Below, piece after piece: positions 23,133 to 33,311 of a DNA stretch of 64,000 nucleotides. Source of the stretch: Agrostemma githago (lineage: Eukaryota > Streptophyta > Magnoliopsida > Caryophyllales > Caryophyllaceae); assembly GCA_958450325.1 (NCBI GenBank), contig OY288253.1, positions 66,767,612-66,831,611 of the forward strand. The letters are read 5' to 3'. Within the stretch, counting starts at the first letter, position 1. Each line of letters begins with the position of its first letter. The translations under genes were made by a program, and so were the position numbers. Below the pieces are notes generated by a model that was given only the letters and a program-made list of their open reading frames with translations, was not told the DNA's origin and ran no database searches.

Positions 23133-25335
23133 TGTGGACATGACATAAGTCCACTCCGACGCGGCCACGCGCGGGTTTGGGGAGGCGAATGAATCTCCAT
23201 ATGAGATGGTCAAATTGAAATTTAAATCGAAGTAGGAGTCGCCACCGAACTTTGTGGGAGTTCGGGCCCGTTCGAACCCACTTTATGTCGTAGTGGGCCA
23301 TATACAAAATATAGCCCATTTCCGATGTCAGAGTTTATCGGGTTCGTCCCTTAGCATTTGATACCGATACCGACATTATCGGATATCGTATATTGAATGA
23401 CTCTCGTTGCCAATGGATTCGGACATCCGGAAACCATGGTTCTGAGTAAGGGGTGGGGGTACGTGTTGGGAAGTTTACTGAGAACACCCAACCCCGCCCG
23501 CACTTAGCGGCCTTTACTAAGATATCGTTCGTTTTTGGTGTACACGTGTTAGTTCGATAGTGGAATGAAATGCAAACATTATTTTCCTAAGCATGTGAGA
23601 GAAAAATAAATGGGTTGCTAAGTCGTTTAATGCATGTTAAACTAATAACGTCAAAGTTATTTTAGCATGTGAAATTCGTTTTAGTCTAATAAAACAAAAG
23701 ATGAAAATAAATCGCTACAAACACGAGCAAACAAGTTAGTAACGATTTATAAATTGAATAGGAATATAATACGATAATATGTATGACTCGGAAAAGGTTT
23801 TATAACTCGTGAAAAATACTTTGTCGAAATCTGAAAATATACCGAGAAAACCGCTGTTTTATATGAGAAAACGATGCTGGAAAAAATCGGGAAGAAACGA
23901 AAAAAAGCCGCGGCTCACAGCAGCCCGCACGACTCGCCCGGAAAGGGACGCGACTCGCGCGGGTGGCTGTCTCGGGTCCGGTTTTCGAAAATTTTCTAAT
24001 TTTGATAAATCGCGTACGAATATGGATTAATTTATACTCGATTTATACTTTCGATATTCGTCGTATTCAATATTCGATTATGAAATCGATATCGAATAGT
24101 TAGAATGATTTTAGAAAAAAAAACGTTTTGAAAATTGTTTTAAGAAAAGAAAAAAAAATTGAACGAAAAGAAGAAAAAATGTTAATTCTCTCTGCGTTAA
24201 AATCGTCGTATTTTGTATAAAAAAGGATGTAACGATTTTATTAGCATCAACGAGATTTAATTTAGTTCTTTGTTAGATACGATATTCGATTAGAGAATCG
24301 ATATCGTATTTTAAGAACATTTATATATGAAAATAGTTTTTTGTAGTATCGATATTAGAAATAAAAGGAAGCGACACGACCTATATTAAAAAAAAGGACC
24401 GACACAACGAGAAGAAAAAGAAAGAGGACGAGAGAAAGGAAGAGAAAAAAAAAGGAAGAATCGGGTTTGATTTACACCCTCAACCTACATGCTTTGTTTT
24501 CTCGGGATTGAGCTCGTCGGAAAGTGGCTTAGACTAGGGAGCGTCGAGATGATGTGGGATGAATTTGGGGTGTCGGTTTGGTCGGGTGATGTGGCGGGTT
24601 TCGACCGGTTTGAGGGTCGGATTTGTCGGGTTGGATTCGTCGAGAATTGCTTAGTGTAACGAGGTTGTATGTGAGAATATTCGATGTGTGATTGATGAGT
24701 ATGGTTCCTAAAAAATTTCTGTATATTTTGTGTTGAATGGAGGTTCCTATTTATATGCGAAGAGGTTTAGGAGAGATGTCTTGCTTGGACAACAAGAAAC
24801 ACCGATTAGATAGGAAATGTAAGAGTTCGAAGGGGAGCGAGAGTCTCGTTTCTTGGTGAAGAAGCCGAGTATCTCGGCTGTTTTGGCTGAGTGTTTGACA
24901 CTCGGTCGGTAATTGCCTTAGTCTTCGGATAGAATTTCACTTGAGATCAAATTCTATCCTCGAATGGATTTGTTTAATATTTTCGAGGCTGATTTTTTGT
25001 AGCATTTGAGTCCAAACCAGACGTGTAGTGTCACGGCTGGTCCGTGTGTCTCGGAAAAAAATATCTTTGACCGGGTTTGCCCCGGTCGCTAAAAGACGGT
25101 TTTGCCCCTGGTGCCGGATTCGACCCAAATTAGTCTTATTTGACTCGAAACGACCCACTGGGCCTGGATTTGAGGTTGGTTTTGTAAGATTTGTACTCCG
25201 TAATAAGCCTAAACCAAATGTCCATGATTACGAGCCCATATCCGAGTCCATCAAAGCACGTTCACGTCCAATCATCATCGGGTGGTTGGCGGGAACTATT
25301 ATAGACACCTGGCAGTCAAAATGTGGGTGTCTACA
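23133..25335 (-). repeat. Element 2, 5' LTR (complete)
   Basis: The LTR is 2203 bases, from TGTAGACACCC at 25335 (minus) to CATGTCCACA at 23133. A TATA sequence (tatttata on plus) lies at 24748-24755. It belongs to the same family as element 1 but to a distinct subfamily. Beyond it lies CAATC at 25336-25340. Confidence 0.88.
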
Positions 25336-26100
25336 CAATCCTAACGACATTTTACCGCTTTGCTCTTCTCATTTCATGTCATCAAGAAGTGAAGTGTTGG
25401 TTTTTCTCTCTAAATAAATCTCAAACACCCACCATAACCACCACAAATATCGGAACAGTTCAAGGTGGCTGAGATCGGGTCGGATTTGGTGTGGGGTGGG
25501 GTGTGTGGTGGCTAGAAGGTGGGCAGGTGGGCTGGGTGGTGGGTGGTGGGCGGTAGGCGGGTCGGATCGGGAGGGTGGTGGGGTGGTGGGGATGGTCATG
25601 GAGTCGGTGTGGGTCGGGTTGTAGGGTGGCTGGATGGTGGATGGAGGGTGATGTGGTGGCTGAGTGGTAGGCCGGTGGGATCTGGTAGGGTGGGTGAAGT
25701 TGGGTGGGGATTAGGGGAGGGAGTACGTCGTGGAGGTTTTTTTAAAAAAAAATATTTTATTTATTTAAATTTATTTTTTTGTTACAGGTAATTACTGTCT
25801 TCCTTTTTTTGTTTATCTTTTTTTAATTTTATTTTAGTTGAAAGTTTTAAAATCAATCCATCAATTCCTTTATTAAATCTTAAACAATTAATCAAATAAT
25901 AATAATTCAATTAAAAAAATTAGTAAATAAATAACCGATTTTACATCATCAATAATTGAAATTAAAAGTCATAATTGAATTCGAGAGCGATTGATTATCT
26001 AAATTAATAGAGTAAAACGAAACAAGTGGCACTTGAATCTCAATATCAAAGTCAAGTTTATGAAAGGGTATAATGGGAAAATATGAAGAAAATTCGTTAA
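25336..26100. other. Spacer with a G-rich block
   Basis: I see no gene. From about 25490 to 25720 the plus strand is dominated by GGTGG, GGGTGG and GGTGGGTGG words, with many runs of three or four G separated by one to four bases. The open frames inside have the composition of the repeat and are not credible proteins. A poly-T/A stretch follows at 25738-25775, then AT-rich sequence. Confidence 0.6.
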
Positions 26101-27508
26101 GATTGAGTAAAGACTCGTTAGGAAAAAGCACTACCCTAAAGTTAAAAACAATACTTTATATCAAAGATTAAAGTAAATGTACTGCATGAAATTTTAAAAT
26201 AAATGTACTGCGCAAAAGTAAAAAAATAAATGTACTGCGTTGAGTAAAGTAGATATGGAGAAGAGAAACAAAAGAGAGGAAAAACGAAGTGATGAATTTG
26301 AGGGAGGGAAATGAGAGGGGCAAAATCGAAAAACGGTACTGCGTCGAGTAAAATGCGTACTGCGAAGAGCAACACCATAAAAAAAATTACAAAATAATAA
26401 TATTTTAATAATAAAATAAGTAAATATATATATAAAAAAATTGAATGTTTCGATAATTTAAAGTAAATTAATGAATATTATTTGATTACAAAATCAATGT
26501 CTTTGGAAATATTTGGTAATATTTTTGTTATTCATTAGGAAATATGTGGGAAATATACGATGTACGGAAATATTTTGTAAATATTTCAAAAAATAAAAAA
26601 TTTTAGGAATGATAATTTTTCTAACAATATAATTATACATATATCAGTTATGTGATTTACTTAACATTTATAAAGAAAAATCATTATTTATTTCTTTCCT
26701 TGTTTAGTTTGATTTCTATGCAGTGATATATATTTTTCATTTAATCAAACAAATTTAAAAATATTTGTATTGAACATTCCTTTCTATCGTTTGATTGTTT
26801 TTTCTATTTCCTTAAGTTTAAATTTCGTTTTTAATTCAATTAATTCAATTATTAATTTCAAATTTCATTTTTAAATTGTTTTTAATTTCGTTTTTAAATT
26901 GATTTTTTTTATATATAATTAATTAATACAATTTAAAACAAGAAAAATGAAAATATTATTTTGAAAAATGGATGTATAAATAATATTTACTCTCTCCTAG
27001 TTTTGTGTATCTTTCCTCTTTTTTTGGCACTAGATCGATTATCTTCTCTCTTTTCATTTTTGGTTGTACTTTAATCATTTTTTTATTTTTCCTTTAATTC
27101 TTTATTCTTTCCTTTACTCACAAACTCCACCATATTTGTACTTTATACCCCACATTTTCTTACTTTAATCAATTCTTTACTCTCTACTTAATATTTGTGC
27201 CAAAAAAAATATGGAAGATATAAACAACTAGAAGTATTAATTTATGTGAAAGTAGTAAAAAAAAATTGATTAATGGTAATTATAATAATAAATTTGCCTT
27301 CAAATAAAACTATTTTAATCAAAATTAATTAATTAATTGAATGGTGAACACAACAAAAAATTTATATATATTTGCTCAGAATAAAGATAATTTAAAAAAT
27401 GAAAAGTTTCTATAATTAACTTAATCATAGTTTAATAATAAATTAACTAAAGGTGTAAAATTACTAACTTAACCCTAAACTGATAACCCTAGTTTAACTA
27501 AAATTTGA
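26101..27508. other. AT-rich intergenic spacer upstream of the peptide gene
   Basis: No gene is recognised. At 26103-26130 it holds an exact copy of the 28 bases at 17103-17130. Between 26170 and 26365 the words tgtactgc and gagtaaa recur several times (for example 26175, 26210, 26229, 26335 and 26356). The remainder is low-complexity A/T sequence. Confidence 0.5.
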
Positions 27509-27520
27509 CACGTGACGTAA
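27509..27520 (+). promoter_or_regulatory. G-box / ACGT-core cluster upstream of the peptide gene
   Basis: CACGTG (27509-27514) overlaps TGACGTAA (27513-27520), preceded by TTGAC. This is a compact G-box/ABRE, TGACG and W-box-like cluster about 290 bases upstream of the start codon. Such elements are associated with stress- and defence-inducible plant promoters, but a functional role here is inference. Confidence 0.4.
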
Positions 27521-27709
27521 TATGGTTCACTGTGTATGAAATTCTCATACACCGCAAGTAATTGTAGCCTTTTCGAAATGATATCGCAAATCTTGATGAT
27601 TCTATCAAATAATTTGATTGATTTTATGTGTTTTTTCCTATTTCTAATGGGTAAGAATCAATTAAAATTTGATTGATTCATGTTTCCTTATACTCCTACT
27701 CCGCATGTG

Positions 27710-27718
27710 TATATATAA
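27710..27718 (+). promoter_or_regulatory. TATA box of the repeat-peptide gene
   Basis: TATATATAA lies 83 bases upstream of the ATG at 27834's upstream partner (27801). A leader starting near 27745 contains catcaatcaataccaacc, a typical A/C-rich plant 5' UTR. Confidence 0.6.
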
Positions 27719-27800
27719 CGTAGTTGAGTAAATTCATTTTGCATTATCCATCAATCAATACCAACCTTAGCTTGCTACGAAAAATTTGGTATTATCAATT

Positions 27801-28406
27801 ATGCATACTAATCTTTCTTTATGCTCTTTGACGATGCGCACATCGATCATTTTAGGTCTACTCATGTGTTCAACATTCTTAATAACCCAAAGTCGGACCT
27901 TACAACATCCGTCGTTGAAGTTGACCCATGACAATGTTGTTCAAGTTCCATCCAAAGAACAACTCCCGAAAGAGAAGCAAATTTTTTGGCCGAATCCAAA
28001 AGGAGAATTTCCCCCGCCGTCAGGGCCGAGCAGAGGACCACACGAACCACCATCAGCAGTTCAAGTTTTTTGGCCGAATCCAAAAGGAGAATTTCCCCCG
28101 CCGTCAGGGCCGAGCAGAGGACCACACGAACCACCATCAGCACTTCAAGTTTTTTGGCCGAATCCAAAAGGAGAATTTCCCCCGCCGTCAGGGCCGAGCA
28201 GAGGACCACACGAACCACCATCAGCAGTTCAAGTTTTTTGGCCGAATCCAAAAGGAGAATTTCCCCCGCCGTCAGGGCCGAGCAGAGGACCACACGAACC
28301 ACCATCAGCAGTTCAAGTTTTTTGGCCGAATCCAAAAGGAGAATTTCCCCCGCCATCAGGGCCGAGCAGAGGACCACACGAACCACCATCAGCACCATCA
28401 GTATGA
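27801..28406 (+). CDS. Secreted precursor with five tandem IDA/PIP-like peptide motifs
   Basis: The ORF gives 201 residues from the first ATG (27801), or 190 from ATG 27834. The second start gives a textbook signal peptide, MRTSIILGLLMCSTFLITQS, so it may be the real one. A variable pro-region of about 38 residues follows, then five repeats of 28 residues carrying PKGEFPPPSGPSRGPHE, and a final PSV. Flanked by FWPN, this motif matches the IDA/IDL pattern (PKG, then PPSxPS and a nearby His) and also the SGPS core of PIP peptides. Both families are secreted ligands of leucine-rich-repeat receptor kinases. There is no transmembrane segment and no Cys in the repeat part. The Pro-Pro-Pro runs could be hydroxylated. 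Family members usually carry one or two motifs, so five is unusual. Alternatives are a Pro-rich wall protein or a diverged multi-copy peptide. Confidence 0.8.
   Translation: MHTNLSLCSLTMRTSIILGLLMCSTFLITQSRTLQHPSLKLTHDNVVQVPSKEQLPKEKQIFWPNPKGEFPPPSGPSRGPHEPPSAVQVFWPNPKGEFPPPSGPSRGPHEPPSALQVFWPNPKGEFPPPSGPSRGPHEPPSAVQVFWPNPKGEFPPPSGPSRGPHEPPSAVQVFWPNPKGEFPPPSGPSRGPHEPPSAPSV
27984..28394 (+). repeat. Five 84-bp in-frame tandem repeats
   Basis: Units start at 27984, 28068, 28152, 28236 and 28320, and the last is 75 bases. The only differences noticed are a Val/Leu change in the linker after the second unit and one synonymous change (ccg to cca) in the fifth. Near identity points to very recent expansion or homogenisation by unequal exchange, with copy number probably variable among individuals. 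Confidence 0.95.
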
Positions 28407-29321
28407 TATGATATTGTTTCGGAGAAATGTAATAGAATTATGTCATGAATAAGTTTAAGAAATTATACTACGAGTATATTTTTAAACTGCAAAAGAAGCG
28501 TATTCCTTTTTAGCGAACCCATATATCCTTTTTCTCTACATTGATTATACATGTAAGAAATCAATAGTTTTGTAGGCACTTTCATTCAACGGGACAATAA
28601 CGTTTCTATGAATCAGATAAAAATAGAAGATATATACCAAAAACGTAACACATCTATATAGTCTATCTATACAATATTATAAAAAGGCAAACTGAGAAGG
28701 CCATTTTCTAACAAACTGAAAAAATCTTTGATAGAAGTGTTATTCATTAATGAAGAGTAATGTTATTCATTATAGAAGATTAACCGTTGATGACTTAGAA
28801 ATATTTCCCTTTTTTTATCCATAAATGGAGTAATAATTAAAAGGTACAGAGTAATATGTTTCTATTAAAAAAATTGTTTTAACTTATTCTAATTACTTCA
28901 TCATCCTAGTTTGAGTAATCTCCACTCTTTGGTGGAGTTCATTTTGAGGGGAGATTTTAGTCGATTGATTTTAGGCTGTTACTTTATGAAACTTTCCACA
29001 AATTTAACATCTAAACAACTTATCCACCCCGACCATCTATGAATGCAACTGGGGAGCAGCATCCAAATTACTCTTTGTGATTTCACTTACAGCTTCCAAC
29101 TATAATCTCAGAGAACCCAAAACTCATCCCATTCTAACAAATTAGAAATAACGATTTCAAGTAAATAAAAAAGCCAATGACATCGACGAACAAACATCAT
29201 ATTGTCCCAATATTCGGATGTGAAAATAGAGTTTGATTCCATGAAATAGGCATATCTGGAGGGTAAAACCAAGTCACGAGACTGGATCACTTAAATCTGA
29301 CGACTTAAATTCGTCGTTGCC
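28407..29321. other. AT-rich spacer with a possible Helitron 5' end
   Basis: The peptide gene 3' UTR lies here, with aataag near 28446. At 28666 the sequence TCTATACAATATTAT, preceded by A and followed by aaaaaggcaaa, resembles the 5' terminus of plant Helitrons. No matching 3' end in the same orientation was found, so the call is weak. No further gene was seen. Confidence 0.4.
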
Positions 29322-29528
29322 TCAGGGATTAGTGTCAGAAGTAGTGATGATCTCTTCAAAGGTTTCCATATCAATTGTGATACCCTCGACCTCAGCATCT
29401 ACTTCTGTCATAACCTCGTCCCCATCTCCCAACATCGACTCCTGACCATTTTCTATGGAATCGGGACGAGGGTTGGTTTGCCCAGGTTGGGGCTGCTGCC
29501 CCTCATCTTCCGGCTGAGCTTTTAAATA
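29322..29528 (-). pseudogene. Unrecognised acidic coding remnant
   Basis: On the minus strand a frame of about 68 codons without a start ends in TGA at 29322-29324. It begins with a Gln/Pro-rich part (EDEGQQPQPGQ), then an acidic tail with DGDEVMTEVDAEVEG. Codon use looks protein-like, unlike the surrounding AT-rich DNA. It could be the last exon of a decayed gene or the end of a transposon ORF. I cannot name it. Confidence 0.3.
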
Positions 29529-31763
29529 TCAATAGTGTACTAACCCGTGAAAATTCACGGGGTTGAGCACTTTCATTATCATTAGAAAATATCGAAGATA
29601 ATTAATAAGCACTATAACATAAAGACATTATTGCATGATACATTTGTGAAAATATTGAATAGAGGAATAGTGTAATAATACCCGTGAAAATTCACGGGCT
29701 CGAAACGATTTTTTGCATCAAAAAGGCAAATCACAATCCATATGAGGATGAACGGAAAGAAGATATTGGTTAAAAATAACGTAAACGAAATGAATATTGA
29801 CGTAGGCGATTGTTACAATTTGTTCATTATCGAAGTCAAAGAACCCACGTGAGTATGTAGATTTTCCTCAATTTCTTAGTGTATGACAAATGTAGAAGGT
29901 ATCGTAAGTATAACGACATATGACGTCGGAATGAGTACTGATTATTGGATTGTGTACGTTCATGTTTTGTACGGTCATAACTTTTGTTCTGGTTTCTTAG
30001 TTTATTAATGGGAATGAATGTCTACGTGAGTATATGTACCATTATATGAACACGAAATTGTAACTCACTTGTTAACTAATGAGTACTAATTTCTTTAAAA
30101 GTTATATTAAGATAACTTTACACAAATTTATTTTAATTGTTACAAACGTTATTAAGTAAAATGAAATAAAAGAAATAATTTGGCCGGACTCGAGTTGAGC
30201 TTGAATCTCTCCTCGAGTTTCATATTTAAAACTCACAATGATTTGAGCGGATTTCAAGCCAAATCACCCTTGATAAAATCACATTTTTTTAATCCTATAG
30301 TGACTCGAATACAAAACACAAACTTAGAGAAAGTTTATGACGACAAATTTAACCCGATCGATCGGTGAGTAAAGGAGCCTGAAAGCAATCCAATTTTACA
30401 CCCCTCACCCGCTACACTTGATTATTCGTGATCGAACTCGAAGCCGATTTCATGTCCACTAAGAATATGTTCTTCATAAAATATAATGACCAATTAATCA
30501 TATATAATATATACTTTTCATATAATTTGACAAATTACTTACAATTAATAATTTCATGATTTTATTATTTATGAAATTTTCTGAAAAATAATACTCCGTA
30601 CTTTATCTCTAAAACTTTGTGTAATACTTAATTGTTGATGGCTGATATAGAACATTATCTGTAAAACTTTGTATAATACTTAAATTATAATTTATCCCAT
30701 AATAAGAAAGTTTAATAAGAAATTAATTCTCTAATTAATAAAATAACGATTACTAATAATTACTTGTCCATGCGAATTTGTCGTAGAATCAAATATTGAT
30801 GAAGGACAATTTTTTGCGTTAAATAAAAGGTTACTGTAATACATATAAAATACTATGTATTATATTAGAGAAAGTACTAACAAAGAATCATCAATTTTAA
30901 TATTTAAATTACAAAAATAATTAAAAATGATTTTTTGGAAAATTCTTTTGTATGTACCAATATATTTTATAAAATGAATATTCGTAATACTTATATACTA
31001 TTGAGATAAGTATTAATAAAAAAAATGAATAATAATTTCCCTACGATAAAAATTAATATTTATATATTTTAGAAAATGAATACTCGTAATATTTACTCCG
31101 TATATATTATGAAATTAATTAAAAAACATGAATGATTCGAGCAAGTGAAGACCGTCAACTTGTAGTATATTTATACAATTTTGACAATGAAAATATAAGA
31201 TAACAAATAATATTTGAGTCAATTAGAAGCAACTCAACACCATCCATCTTTAATTAGGTTGTGTAGCCCATATTGTGTATAACTGTATAACAATAGTCAA
31301 GCCTGTATTGCGTAGCCCACTTCGTTGATGGATGCTTTCTTGGGAAGAATTGCCATAATTAGCTCGATTTAATGAGAGTTGAGTATTTTAAAATACTCAT
31401 CAAAGACATGTGCCACCTCACTTGTCTTGGTGCCTGTTTTAATAAATAAAAGATATGAAGCAATAATAAATGCTTTCAAGTGCAATATCACTAAGACCCT
31501 AACCCATAACACTTGCAACTGTGCAAGACAATCAGAACTAGTAAATCTGTTCCCAAAAACTATCTAATTCACAGAACAAGAAGATAGAAAAACTCAAATT
31601 TTCCAAATCTGAGATGCAGGGAATGGCTTGCTTAAATTGATTTAGCATCACTCTATAATAAACAACTTAATTTGACTCTTTAACATAAGACTACTTGAAG
31701 CTACACGAAATGGTAGAAGAATAAACAGAAACAACGATATTATTACACATTATCTGCAAGAAG
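29529..31763. other. AT-rich spacer with paired CCCGTGAA hairpins
   Basis: Two identical near-palindromes CCCGTGAAAATTCACGGG lie at 29544-29561 and 29681-29698, each preceded by aatagtgta. They resemble Helitron 3' hairpins in minus orientation, though the usual CTAG next to them reads CTAT. The remaining 2 kb is AT-rich with no convincing gene. The small ORF at 30180-30368 is not supported by any motif. Confidence 0.45.
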
Positions 31764-32292
31764 TAGGAAACTTTCCTAATTAAACAGATTCAGGTCGGAA
31801 ATCAATTCGAGATCCGAAAAGACAATTGTTAGGCACTTATTTCCTAACAATCTCCACCTTGCCTCCAATCAGATTAGACAGATGCATTCCAACGAATGCC
31901 AATCAGATTACCAGATGCACTCCAAAGAATGCCAGATCAGATGTACCAGAAATCGCCTCAACAGATGTACCAGATGCACTTCAACGAATGCCAGATGTAC
32001 CAGAAATAAAACTCCTCCCCCTCTCCTGCCTCAGATATTGCCCAACAAAGGGCAATCAGATACTTCCATAATTTAGCAAGTCCAGACCGTGTTGGACCTT
32101 GCTATTCGGAACCAGATCAGACAGACCCACCTCATCTTCATTACCATACCTGTTTGGAAGCTTGATTGACCGCTCACGGGCCAAACTCTGCTGCTTCTGA
32201 ACTGGTAATGAAGAACCCGATGGTTCAGATTCAGATTCGGACTGTAGTGGTTGATCTTCAGACTTTGCTTCACTCTCACCAAGAGTTACTTG

Positions 32293-32544
32293 CTACTCCA
32301 CCTGTTTATCAGTACTACCACTACTACTTCTATCTTCCTCCGATTTCAGTGATGATATCATCAGACAGACTGAACTCTCCTCCAGAACGGTCATCTCAGC
32401 GGTGACTGTGTCGTCTTTCTTCACGAATGGCGCCCACCGTCTCTGTTGCTTTAACAACGCCCGCATCTTGATCTGCCACAGACTAAAACTATTCCTCCCA
32501 TCAAAACTCTCAATTTTAACGCTCATCCCAGACATCTTTCTCAC
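32293..32544 (-). pseudogene. Copia gag N-terminal fragment
   Basis: About 80 codons on the minus strand start just inside the PBS. The stretch KIESFDGRNSFSLWQIKM matches the conserved start of plant copia gag (F-DG-N-F--W---M), followed by a Lys/Arg-rich helix. The frame ends without reaching a zinc knuckle and no pol follows, so it cannot support transposition alone. Confidence 0.75.
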
Positions 32545-32577
32545 AGATCAATTTAACCTGAAGCTCTGATACCAGTT

Positions 32578-32969
32578 TGTTATAACGGAAGAGAAAGACA
32601 AACAAATAAGAACGTAAAATCGAGAGACAGACAGATTTACGTGGTTCACTAACACCCAGTTAGCTACGTCCACGGGCAGAAGGAGGGGATAGTTTTATTA
32701 ACTTTGAGGAGAGGTTACAGATTTCAGACTGATATCATAATTTCTAGGGTAGAGGTATGAGAGTTTATATAATACTCTCAACCTAAACAGAAACCTTAAA
32801 CAGATTAGGAAATCCTATACAATAGGAAATCAGGTCAGATACTCAGATATTGATTAGGAAACTCTAATCAATCAGATATTAATTAGGAAACTTTCTTAAT
32901 TAAACAGATTTAGGTCGGAAACCAATTCGAGATCTGAAAAGACAATTGCTAGGCACTTATTTCCTAACA
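32578..32969 (-). repeat. Copia 5' LTR
   Basis: TG...CA ends are visible as tgttataacgg and cctaaca on the plus strand. A TATATAA-like sequence lies near 32768. The 3' partner survives only at 31764-31849. Confidence 0.8.
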
Positions 32970-33013
32970 CTTTTAATAGATGAAACATCTATAATTATCA
33001 ATAATAAATGATA

Positions 33014-33311
33014 CTCCCTCCGATTCTTTTATTTCTTCCCACTTACCATTTTAGGCAAATTCTTTTTTTCTTCTCATTTCTCATTCTTTCCTACTTTAGT
33101 TACCTTTTTCAATGTGTTTTAACCAAATTGCCCTTATGAACTTTATGAAACCACCAAAATAACCACTTATTTTCCTACTTTTTTTTTGGAGAAACTTATT
33201 TTCCTACTTTAGTACACTTCACTTCACTTATTTTATTTCCATTATTTTATTAGTGTATGTCTTAAAAGTTGTGAAAAAAGTAGCAGGAAGAAATAAAAGA
33301 ATAGGAGGGAG
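33014..33311. mobile_element. Stowaway-like MITE
   Basis: The 298-base element has terminal inverted repeats starting CTCCCTCCGATTCTTTTATT and, read from the other end, CTCCCTCCTATTCTTTTATT. It is flanked by TA on both sides (33012-33013 and 33312-33313). There is no coding capacity. This matches the Tc1/Mariner-related Stowaway pattern of plants. Confidence 0.88.

Larger units (their letters stand above)
17719..25335 (-). mobile_element. Element 2: internally deleted Retand/Tat-like element
   Basis: On the minus strand it has a complete 5' LTR (25335-23133), the same PBS (23112-23129) and a leader homologous to element 1. The leader then passes directly into a 3' LTR fragment (19578-17719). 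The join at 19572-19578 shares tatagac with both parents, so gag-pol and the 3' region were lost by a microhomology deletion. The 3' LTR is cut off at 17719, and a candidate for its missing end lies inverted at 16565-17102. A solo LTR (19768-22607) interrupts the leader. No coding capacity remains. Confidence 0.8.
31764..32969 (-). mobile_element. Deleted Ty1/copia retrotransposon
   Basis: On the minus strand it has a 392-base 5' LTR (32969-32578; TGTTAGGAAATAAG...TTATAACA), a PBS reading TGGTATCAGAGCTTC (32560-32574, the Met-tRNA type), the start of gag, a polypurine tract (aaggtggagat, about 31850-31860) and a 3' LTR fragment (31849-31764). Protease, integrase and RT are absent, and the distal part of the 3' LTR is missing. 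It is therefore a deletion derivative or non-autonomous copy. Only the last 86 bases of the left LTR can be aligned. Confidence 0.8.

Noticed and set aside
25519..25791. Gly/Val/Trp-rich ORF of 90 codons
   Set aside because: Its composition is dictated by the G-rich block. It has no domain and no usable context.
27984..28394. CRISPR-like regular repeats
   Set aside because: The units are contiguous, coding and without unique spacers, in a plant genome.
27862..28452. Three further long ORFs over the peptide repeats, in other frames and on the minus strand
   Set aside because: They exist because the 84-bp unit is a multiple of three and has no stops in several frames. Only the plus frame with signal peptide and peptide motif is biologically coherent.
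28666..29561. A short Helitron from 28666 to the hairpin at 29544
   Set aside because: The 5' motif reads on the plus strand, while the hairpins point to a minus-strand 3' end, and no CTRR sequence follows the hairpin on the plus strand.
30180..30368. 62-codon ORF in the spacer
   Set aside because: It lacks an ATG start, a domain and protein-like context, so it is a chance frame.
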